The position numbers were made by a program, and so were the translations under genes. From DATFEN01 sp035691285 (GTDB lineage Bacteria; Acidobacteriota; Vicinamibacteria; Fen-336), in assembly GCA_035691285.1 (NCBI GenBank), contig DASSJI010000111.1, positions 1 through 64,000 of the forward strand: a stretch of 64,000 bases of DNA, read 5' to 3'. A model generated the notes under the pieces. The model searched no databases. It was not told the origin of the DNA and saw only the letters and a program-made list of their open reading frames with translations. This document shows, piece after piece, positions 40,822-47,343 of the stretch (the stretch's first letter is position 1; each line of letters begins with the position of its first letter).

Positions 40822-41864
40822 GCAATGCCCTCGGTGAGCGCCGCGATCACGGCGTCCCACGAGAAGCCGCGGACGCGGCGGTAGCCGCGCTCTCCCATCT
40901 CGCGGGCGCGCTCGGCATCCTCGAGGGCGCCGAGGAGCGCGCGGCCCAGCGCCTCCGGCTCGGGAGGCGCGACGAAGCCGGTCTCGCCGTCGACCACGAA
41001 CTCGAGCGGTCCCCCGGCGTCGGTGGTGGTCACGACGGGCTTCCGGGCATGGAACGCCTCGAGGGTGACGAGGCCGTAGTCCTCGTCGAACGGCGCGTAG
41101 AAGACGACGCCGGCGCGCGCGTAGAGCTCGCGCAGCCTCCGGTCGTCCACACGGCCCAGGAGCTCGACGCGCGCCGCAACCCCCTGCTCGCGGGCCAGCG
41201 CCTCCAGGCGGGGGCGCTCGGGCCCGTCGCCGGCGATCACGACCCGAAGCCGTTCGGGCAGGAAGCGCGCGGCGCGCACGAGCAGATCGGTCCGCTTCAG
41301 GGAGTCCAGGCGGCCGACCGAGAGCGCGAAGCCCTCGTACGCCTGGGCCGAGAAGCCCTCGGGATCGAGGAGCGGCAGGCGCAGCACCTCGGCCTCGAGG
41401 CCCTGGTAGCGGCGCAGGCGGCGCGCGTTCGTCTCGGAGGTCGTGTAGAGCCGCCGGCATTCGCGCAGCGCCTGGCCGTCGAGAGCCTTCACCTTCTCGT
41501 GGAGGTCCCTTCCCTCTGGCGTGTCCGGGAAGCCGTCGACGCCCGCGTCGTGGAGATCGTAGGCCTGGCGGAAGGGGTGGAACAGCCAGCAGACCTTGCG
41601 CGGATGGCGCGCCGCGTAGCTCGGGAAGCGCGTCGCGATGAAGAGGTCGACGGGATGTCCGGACGCCTGCTCGAAGTCGAGCAGCCGCCAGGCCAGCGCC
41701 GAGCGCAGTGCAGCCTCGCGCGGGCTCCACTGGAACGGGAGCTGGACGGCCTCGGCGTCGACCCCGGCGGCGCGCAGGCGGTCCACGAGGGCGGCGAGAT
41801 GCCACTCGGCGCCACCGGTCACGAAGGGCACCTGCACGCCGCCGACCAGGACGCGCCGCTTCAC
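40818..41864 (-). CDS. Glycosyltransferase family 4 (paralogue of the gene at 43861)
   Basis: A 348-residue GT-B protein, GTG 41864. RVLVGGVQVPFVTGGAEWHLAALVDRL, LFIATRFPSYAARHPRKVCWLFHPFRQAYDLHD and EDYGLVTLEAFHARKPVVTTTDAGGPLEFVVDGETGFVAPPE are strongly shared with the gene at 43861. That enzyme lies on the other strand 2 kb away. Donor-binding residues (E-x7-E-like, EDYGLVTLEAF) are present. It sits between two sulfatase-fold genes and overlaps both by four bases, so the three probably work on the same glycan. Confidence 0.91.
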   Translation of the reverse strand: MKRRVLVGGVQVPFVTGGAEWHLAALVDRLRAAGVDAEAVQLPFQWSPREAALRSALAWRLLDFEQASGHPVDLFIATRFPSYAARHPRKVCWLFHPFRQAYDLHDAGVDGFPDTPEGRDLHEKVKALDGQALRECRRLYTTSETNARRLRRYQGLEAEVLRLPLLDPEGFSAQAYEGFALSVGRLDSLKRTDLLVRAARFLPERLRVVIAGDGPERPRLEALAREQGVAARVELLGRVDDRRLRELYARAGVVFYAPFDEDYGLVTLEAFHARKPVVTTTDAGGPLEFVVDGETGFVAPPEPEALGRALLGALEDAERAREMGERGYRRVRGFSWDAVIAALTEGIA

Positions 41865-43234
41865 GGCGGCGCTCCCACGTAGCCCAGGGCGCGCAGCTCC
41901 TCGAGGTCCTCGGGGGCCAGCGGCGCCGCTTCGCGCCGCCCCGGGTAGCCGGGATGCGCCCGGCGGAAGGCCTCGAGCTCGCCGAGCAGCGATGCCGCGA
42001 GCGCCTGCCGCTCGGCATGCAGGTCACGGGCTTCGCCAGGGTCCCCGGCGAGATCGTAGAGCTCGTGGCGGCCGTCGCTCGAGTGGATCAGCTTCGTCGG
42101 CCAGCGCAGCAGCGCCGTCCGGACGCGGTCGAAGCGATGGCCCCAGCGCGGGTGGATCAGATCCTTGGTGCGCGTGTAGTACAGCTCGGCCAGCACGGGA
42201 TGGTTGCCCGGCTCGTAGGGGAACGCCGCGAGCAGGCGCGCGTGGCGCTCTCGGGCGAGCTGGGAGACGACGAGGCGCGGCACGTCCACCGAGGTGATCG
42301 CCTGTTCGGAGACGCGGCCCTCGCGTTGACGCGGCGCCTTGACGATCAGCGGCACGGCCAGGACCTCCTGGTAGAGGTCCTTCGAGTGCTCGGCGAGCCG
42401 ATGCTCGCCGAGGAACTCACCGTGATCCGAGGTCACGACGACGAGGGCGTCGTCCCACAGTCCTTCGGCCTCGAGGCGGTCGAAGAGCCGGCCCAGCTCC
42501 TCGTCGAGGTTGGCGAGGGCGGTGTCGTACTGGTCCACGACCTGCTGGCGCAGCGCCTCGGGCGCGTCGGCGTCGCCGGGCATCACGGCCTCGGCCAGGC
42601 GCGCGATCAGGTTCGGGTTCTGGGACACGGGGCGCGGCAGGAACCCCGGCCGCTCCGCGGCGTTGTAGGGGCGGTGCGCGTCCATGTAGTTCACGAACAG
42701 GAAGAATGGCCGGTCCTTGCGGCGTGCCTCGAGCCATTCGTAGACCTGGCCGTTCTTGCGGGCCGCGCGGCCCGGCTTGACCCAGTAGGCCTCGAAGCCC
42801 TGGTCGAGCCGGTAGCGCTGCGCCATGTAACCGGCGTTGGCGACGACAGCCACGGTCTCGTAGCCCTCGGCCTGGAGCGCCTCGGCCAGGGTGAGCTGCT
42901 CGGCGCCGAGCGGGTAGGCGTTGTCGGGGACGTCCTCCGTCACCTTGAAGCCGTGGGCGCCGTGCTCGTACGGGTGCCTGCCGGTGAAGAGCGAGGCGTG
43001 GGTCGGCAGCGTCCAGGGCGAGCTCGCGAGGGCGCGCCGGTAGAGCGTCGCGACCCGCGCGAGAGCGTCTATGCGGGGGCTGGTGCGGACCGGGTAGCCG
43101 TAGCAGGAGAGGTGGTCCGCTCGCACCGTGTCCAGCGTGATGAGGACCACGTTCGGATCGCGGGGGCGGGCGCAGCCGGCGCCGAGCAGCGCCGGAACGA
43201 GGAGCGCCGCGGTGGCGCCGGGCCTTCGGAGCAT
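41861..43234 (-). CDS. Sulfatase-fold lipoprotein, Thr at the nucleophile site
   Basis: A 457-residue protein, ATG 43234. The N-terminus, LRRPGATAALLVPALLGAGC, is a lipoprotein signal with the lipobox LGAGC, so it should be anchored to a membrane on the outer side. NVVLITLDTVRADHLSCYGYP has the first metal Asp. SSPWTLPTHASLFTGRHPYEHGAHG aligns with the sulfatase block, but with Thr for the Cys/Ser that becomes formylglycine. VVTSDHGEFLGEHRLAEHSKDLYQEVLAVPLIVKAP gives the second metal site. It is probably a phosphate- or sulfate-ester hydrolase or transferase acting on the surface glycan. It heads a three-gene operon. Confidence 0.77.
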   Translation of the reverse strand: MLRRPGATAALLVPALLGAGCARPRDPNVVLITLDTVRADHLSCYGYPVRTSPRIDALARVATLYRRALASSPWTLPTHASLFTGRHPYEHGAHGFKVTEDVPDNAYPLGAEQLTLAEALQAEGYETVAVVANAGYMAQRYRLDQGFEAYWVKPGRAARKNGQVYEWLEARRKDRPFFLFVNYMDAHRPYNAAERPGFLPRPVSQNPNLIARLAEAVMPGDADAPEALRQQVVDQYDTALANLDEELGRLFDRLEAEGLWDDALVVVTSDHGEFLGEHRLAEHSKDLYQEVLAVPLIVKAPRQREGRVSEQAITSVDVPRLVVSQLARERHARLLAAFPYEPGNHPVLAELYYTRTKDLIHPRWGHRFDRVRTALLRWPTKLIHSSDGRHELYDLAGDPGEARDLHAERQALAASLLGELEAFRRAHPGYPGRREAAPLAPEDLEELRALGYVGAPP

Positions 43235-43246
43235 CGGGAGCCGGGT

Positions 43247-43255
43247 ATTATGCCA
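43247..43255 (-). promoter_or_regulatory. Candidate extended -10 for the lipoprotein sulfatase-like gene
   Basis: The minus strand reads TGGCATAAT, TGn plus CATAAT, twelve bases before ATG 43234, giving a predicted leader of about six bases. The plus strand of the same spot reads TATTAT (43246-43251), so this could be a two-way promoter. Confidence 0.4.
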
Positions 43256-43272
43256 GCCGCGAAGGGGACGGT

Positions 43273-43278
43273 TACAAT
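43273..43278 (+). promoter_or_regulatory. Candidate -10 for the coiled-coil/GT operon
   Basis: TACAAT (five of six) lies seven bases before ATG 43286, so the predicted transcript starts one base before the codon. No Shine-Dalgarno is seen. A second -10 like TATTAT lies at 43246-43251. Confidence 0.4.
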
Positions 43279-43285
43279 CGCGCGC

Positions 43286-43864
43286 ATGCCGGACGAGCGC
43301 GAGGCGGACGCAGAGCGGCTGCGCCGCATCCGCGAGGGGGTTCGCGCCCGCGCGCTCCTGGATCCTCTCCGGCTGGGGGACGCCAAGGCCCCGCGCGAGC
43401 CGGCGCGCCTCCCGCCACTCGAGAGCGCCGTGCCGGCAGACCCGCCCGCGCGCCCCGATGCCGCGGAGGTGAACGCCGGTTGGGACACGGCAAGGGCGCA
43501 AGCGCTCGGACTCCTGGGCCGTGCGCTGCGCCGGGCGTTCGCCCCGTTCGTCGACGCGCAGGCCGCGTGGAACGCCCGCCAGGTGCAGCTCGACAACCGG
43601 CTGCTCGAGTACCTCGAGGCGCGTTTCGACTTCACCCACCGGCACTACGACCGCGTGCTGGGCCTCCACGGCAAGCGCCTCGAGGAGATCGACGAGCGCC
43701 ACCTGATCCTGCAGGAGGAGCTGGTCCAGCACGTCCACGACCTGGTGAGGCGCATCGACCTGGTCCTGGCCGAAGCCGAGAAGGGGCGGCACTCGCTGGA
43801 GTTCGCCCTGCGCGACGTCCGAAACCGCCTCGAGCGCCTCGAAGAGAAGCTCGCGCGCGGATGA
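43286..43864 (+). CDS. Coiled-coil protein in glycan operon
   Basis: A 192-residue soluble protein, ATG 43286. The first 60 residues are charged and proline/alanine-rich. Residues 70-110 contain LGLLGRALRRAFAPFVDAQAAWNARQ, which resembles the short conserved helix found near the N-terminus of many methyltransferases and glycosyltransferases from surface-glycan clusters. From about 110 a heptad-like coiled coil (LDNRLLEYLEARFDFTHRHY through LRDVRNRLERLEEKLA) runs to the end. I do not know its function. Position before a GT4 gene, joined by ATGA, suggests a scaffold or a length-measuring helper. That is inference. Confidence 0.6.
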   Translation: MPDEREADAERLRRIREGVRARALLDPLRLGDAKAPREPARLPPLESAVPADPPARPDAAEVNAGWDTARAQALGLLGRALRRAFAPFVDAQAAWNARQVQLDNRLLEYLEARFDFTHRHYDRVLGLHGKRLEEIDERHLILQEELVQHVHDLVRRIDLVLAEAEKGRHSLEFALRDVRNRLERLEEKLARG

Positions 43865-44904
43865 GGAGCGTCCTCGTCTGCGGCGTCCAGGCCCCGTTCA
43901 TCGTGGGCGGCGCCGAGATCCTGACCCGCGAGCTCCTCGAGAACCTCAAAGGGCGCGGCCTGCGGGCCGACCTCGTCAACGTGCCGTTCAAGTGGTACCC
44001 GGTGTCGGAGCTGCTGCGGCAAGCCCTGGCCTGGCGCATGCTCGACGTGACCGAGAGCAACGGGGAGAAGGTCGAGCTCGTGATCGCCACCAAGTTCCCG
44101 AGCTACCTCGTGCGCCACCCCCGAAAGGTGACGTGGCTCTTCCACCAGCACCGCGAGGCCTACGACCTCTACGGCACGCCGTACTGCTCGTTCAAGGCGA
44201 CGCCCGAGGACGATGCGGTGCGCTCTGCGATCCAGGAGCTCGACACGACCTCGCTCTCCGAGTGCAAGAAGATCTTCACGATCTCGCGCAACGTCGCGGA
44301 CCGCCTTGCGCGGTGGAACGGCCTCGAGGGCGAGGCCCTCTATCCCCCGCCCCAGCATGCGGGCCGCTACTATGCCGACAGCGTCGGCGACTACTTCTTC
44401 TATTGCGGCCGCCTCGACCGGCTGAAGCGCCTCGACCTGGTCCTGGACGCCGTCGCCCGGGCGGACGGCGCGCTCCTGAAGATCGCGGGGCAGGGCCCCC
44501 TCGAGCCCCAGCTGCGCAAGCAGATCGCGCGCCTGGGCCTCGGCGACCGCGTCGAGCTCCTGGGCTTCGTGCCGGCGGACGAGCTGCTCGCGCTCTACGC
44601 CCGCTGCCGCGCGGCGGTGTACACGCCCGTCAACGAAGACTACGGCTACGTGACCGTCGAGGCCTTCCTCTCGGCGCGCCCGGTGCTCACGACCACCGAC
44701 GCCGGCGGGCCGCTGGAGTTCGTGAGCGACGGCGAGAGCGGCTTCGTGGCTGCGCCCGATGCGGAGGCCCTGGCCGACGCGATGCGCCGGACGCTGGCGT
44801 TGCCCGAGACGCGTGTGCGGGCGATGGGGGAGGCCGGCCGCGAGCGGGTCAAGGACATCTCCTGGGAGCGTGTGATCGGCCGACTCACGGAGACGCTCCT
44901 GTGA
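43861..44904 (+). CDS. Glycosyltransferase family 4 (paralogue of the gene at 40818)
   Basis: A 347-residue GT-B protein, ATG 43861. SVLVCGVQAPFIVGGAEILTRELLENLKGRG, LVIATKFPSYLVRHPRKVTWLFHQHREAYDLYG and NEDYGYVTVEAFLSARPVLTTTDAGGPLEFVSDGESGFVAAPD match the minus-strand paralogue throughout. FYCGRLDRLKRLDLVLDAV begins the donor domain near residue 178. Two related copies facing away from a shared promoter region suggest duplication and inversion, perhaps with divergence of the acceptor. GTGA joins it to the next gene. Confidence 0.92.
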   Translation: MRSVLVCGVQAPFIVGGAEILTRELLENLKGRGLRADLVNVPFKWYPVSELLRQALAWRMLDVTESNGEKVELVIATKFPSYLVRHPRKVTWLFHQHREAYDLYGTPYCSFKATPEDDAVRSAIQELDTTSLSECKKIFTISRNVADRLARWNGLEGEALYPPPQHAGRYYADSVGDYFFYCGRLDRLKRLDLVLDAVARADGALLKIAGQGPLEPQLRKQIARLGLGDRVELLGFVPADELLALYARCRAAVYTPVNEDYGYVTVEAFLSARPVLTTTDAGGPLEFVSDGESGFVAAPDAEALADAMRRTLALPETRVRAMGEAGRERVKDISWERVIGRLTETLL

Positions 44905-46175
44905 AGCTCGCGGTGTGGTGCCCGATGCCGCCCTCGCCCTCGGGCATCGCCGACTACGCCGCGGAACAGCTCCCGTTCCTGAGCGAGCGCTTCGAGGTCG
45001 CGGTGGTGGCGGAGGCGCCCGCGGCGCGGCCCGAGGCGGACGTCGATCTGTATCAGCTCGGCAACTCCCCCGCCCACGGCTTCGTCTACCGGGCGGCCCT
45101 GGAGCGCCCCGGCGTCCTGCTGCTCCACGAGTGGAGCCTCCACCACCTGGTGCTCTCGCTGACCGTCGAGCAGGGCGACGCCGCGTCCTATCTGCGCCAG
45201 ATGCGCCGCGTCTACGGTGAGCGCGGCTCGTTCCTGGGGCGCCAGGTGGCACGCGCCCTGGGCGGTCCGTTGTGGCCGGCGCTCTACCCGCTCTGCGAGC
45301 GGATCCTGCAGGCGAGCCTCGCGGTCGTGGCGCTGACGCGCTTCGTGGCCGAGCGGGCGCGGCCCCGCGTCGCGCCGCGCCCGGTCCTGCACCTGCCCCA
45401 CCATCTCTCGCTGCCCCTCGAGCCCTTGCCAGAGCGCCGCGACGCTCGCCGCGAGCTCGGCCTGCCCGTCGCCGCCCCGATCGTGACCGCACCTGGCCTG
45501 GCCACCGTCTCGAAGCGCCTCGACGTCGCCCTTCGCGCAGTCGTGCGCCTGCGCCGGCGGTTCCCGGATCTGCGGCTCTGCGTCGCGGGAGGCGTCGAGC
45601 CTGGGCTGCCCCTGGAAGCCTGGGCCGCGAGCGACCCCGCGGCCCTCGTCGTGACCGGGCGCCTCGATCTGGACGCCTTCCTGCGCCATCTCGTGGCAGC
45701 CGACCTCGTGCTGGCGCTCCGCTTCCCCACCCACGGCGAGATCTCGGGCGCCCTGGTGCGCTCCCTGGGGGCGGGGCGCGCCGCGCTCGTGACCGCTGGC
45801 ACGCCGGCCGCCGAGGAATTCCCCGAGGGCCTCGTCGTGCCCATTGACCCAGACCGCGGCGAAGAGGAGGAGCTGGTGGCCCTCATCGGGACGCTCCTCG
45901 AGGACGCCGCGCTCCGCGAGAGGATCGGCGGGCGCGCTCGCGCCCACGTGCTCCGCCACCACGGCCTCCGCGATGCCACGACGCGCCTCGCCGACTTCCT
46001 CGTCGAGGTCGCGAGCCGCCGCGAGGAACTCGCTGCCCTCGTGCGCCTCGAGCCCGAGGCGGAGGCGGGGCTCTACGCGCAGCTCCTGGACGAGGTGCGC
46101 TTCGCAGCCCAGGACCTCGGCCTCGCGCAGCTCCCGGGCGGGATCGAGGACGACCTGCGTTCCCTGGCGCCGTGA
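44901..46175 (+). CDS. Glycosyltransferase family 4-like protein
   Basis: A 424-residue protein, GTG 44901. KLAVWCPMPPSPSGIADYAAEQLPFL is a GT4 subfamily opening (S-G-I-A-D-Y). LLLHEWSLHHLVLSLTVEQ near residue 75 is the acceptor region. IVTAPGLATVSKRLDVALRAV then begins the donor domain, and ALRFPTHGEISGALVRSLGAGRAALVT near residue 275 replaces the usual E-x7-E, with Glu in GEIS. The C-terminal 50 residues are a helical extension. Substrate unknown. Confidence 0.82.
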   Translation: MKLAVWCPMPPSPSGIADYAAEQLPFLSERFEVAVVAEAPAARPEADVDLYQLGNSPAHGFVYRAALERPGVLLLHEWSLHHLVLSLTVEQGDAASYLRQMRRVYGERGSFLGRQVARALGGPLWPALYPLCERILQASLAVVALTRFVAERARPRVAPRPVLHLPHHLSLPLEPLPERRDARRELGLPVAAPIVTAPGLATVSKRLDVALRAVVRLRRRFPDLRLCVAGGVEPGLPLEAWAASDPAALVVTGRLDLDAFLRHLVAADLVLALRFPTHGEISGALVRSLGAGRAALVTAGTPAAEEFPEGLVVPIDPDRGEEEELVALIGTLLEDAALRERIGGRARAHVLRHHGLRDATTRLADFLVEVASRREELAALVRLEPEAEAGLYAQLLDEVRFAAQDLGLAQLPGGIEDDLRSLAP

Positions 46176-46897
46176 CGCCGCGCCTGTCGGTCGTGATCCC
46201 CGCCTTCAACGAGGAGAGGCGCCTCCCCGAGAGCATCGCGCGGGTCCGCGCCTTCCTGGAGGCGCGCGGCCAGAGCTTCGAGATCGTCGTGGCCGACGAC
46301 GGCTCGCAGGACGCGACCGCCGCCGTCGCGGAAGCCTCGGGAGGCCCGGCGACGCGCGTGCTGCGGGGCGAGCGCAATCGCGGCAAGGGCCACGCCGTGC
46401 GGCGTGGCATGCGGGCCGCGCGCGGCGAGAGGCGCCTCATGACCGATGCCGACCTCTCGGCGCCCATCGAGGAGCTCGTTCGGCTCGAGGAGCGCCTGGA
46501 CCAGGGCTACGACGTGGCGATCGGGTCGCGGGCGGTTCAAGGCGCGCGGATCGAGGTCCGCCAGGGACGCTTCCGGGAGACGGCGGGTCGGGCCTTCAAC
46601 GTGCTGGTGCGGCTCCTGCTCCTGCCCCGCATCCGGGACACCCAGTGCGGCTTCAAGCTGTTCACGGCCCGGGCGGCGGAGGTCGTCTTCGAGAAGGTGC
46701 GCCTCGACGGCTTCTCGTTCGACGTCGAGGCGCTGTACGTCGCGCGGCGGGCCGGCCTGCAGGTCGCGGAGGTTCCGGTCGTCTGGCGCAACGACGCCGC
46801 GACGCGGGTGGGCGGCCTGTCGGGCGCCCGCGCGTTCCTGGACCTCGCGCGGATCCGCCTGAACGGCGTCCGGGGGCGCTACGGCCCGGCGTTGTAG
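46172..46897 (+). CDS. GT2 polyprenyl-phosphate sugar synthase-like (ALG5/DPM type)
   Basis: A 241-residue single-domain GT-A enzyme, GTG 46172. LSVVIPAFNEERRLPESIARV opens it. EIVVADDGSQDAT is the first nucleotide-binding motif. RLMTDADLSAPIEEL near residue 90 is the D-A-D-L-S-x-P block typical of ALG5/dolichyl-phosphate glucosyltransferases. IRDTQCGFKLFTARAAEVVFE near residue 151 and FSFDVEALYVARRAGLQVAEVPVVWRND are the later family marks. It has no C-terminal membrane segment. It should make a polyprenyl-phosphate sugar, the donor GT-C-type enzymes use. The last 19 bases overlap the convergent gene. Confidence 0.88.
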   Translation: MTPRLSVVIPAFNEERRLPESIARVRAFLEARGQSFEIVVADDGSQDATAAVAEASGGPATRVLRGERNRGKGHAVRRGMRAARGERRLMTDADLSAPIEELVRLEERLDQGYDVAIGSRAVQGARIEVRQGRFRETAGRAFNVLVRLLLLPRIRDTQCGFKLFTARAAEVVFEKVRLDGFSFDVEALYVARRAGLQVAEVPVVWRNDAATRVGGLSGARAFLDLARIRLNGVRGRYGPAL

Positions 46898-47343
46898 CGG
46901 ATCGTCGCGGCGGCGCGCAGGTCCCGCACCCACTCCTCGATGCGCTCGTTGAGCGTCTGTCCCTCCTCGCCCTCGTCGGCGGCGAAGCGGAAGGAGATGT
47001 ACTTCAACACCACGGCCTCGCGCCGAGCCAGGGCGCAGAGCGCCGGATCCGAGGCGAGCTCGGGCGCCTTGGCCGCGAGGTCGGCGCAGGCCGCAGTGGC
47101 CTCGTCCCGTGTCAGCACGGCCTGCGGCAGGCGCGCGGCCTCCTGGTACATCAGCCGCTCGTCGAGCAGGGCCTCGAGGGCCGCACCACGGCCGAGCCGC
47201 TTCAGCCGCTCGAAGAGGCGCACCTCCGAGAGCAGGATCGGCTCGCCGCCCAGGTCGGCCAGGACCCGCTCGATCACGTCCTCGGCGGAAACCGAGACCG
47301 CGAGCGCGACGAGGAGCGTGGCGGCGGCACACCTAGAACGCAT
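46879..47343 (-). CDS. SurA-N-like periplasmic protein without PPIase domain
   Basis: A 154-residue protein, ATG 47343. A signal peptide, about MRSRCAAATLLVALAVSVSAED, sends it to the periplasm. DVIERVLADLGGEPILLSEVRLFERL resembles the SurA N-terminal domain (D-x-I-x-A-x-V-x-x-x-x-I-L-x-S-E-V), and ALEALLDERLMYQEAARLP the next helix. No parvulin PPIase domain follows, so it would be a chaperone-only form. It lies at the end of the TamB-Omp85 operon, 11 bases inside the upstream stop, which suits a role in outer-membrane protein folding. The family call is moderate. Confidence 0.6.
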   Translation of the reverse strand: MRSRCAAATLLVALAVSVSAEDVIERVLADLGGEPILLSEVRLFERLKRLGRGAALEALLDERLMYQEAARLPQAVLTRDEATAACADLAAKAPELASDPALCALARREAVVLKYISFRFAADEGEEGQTLNERIEEWVRDLRAAATIRYNAGP

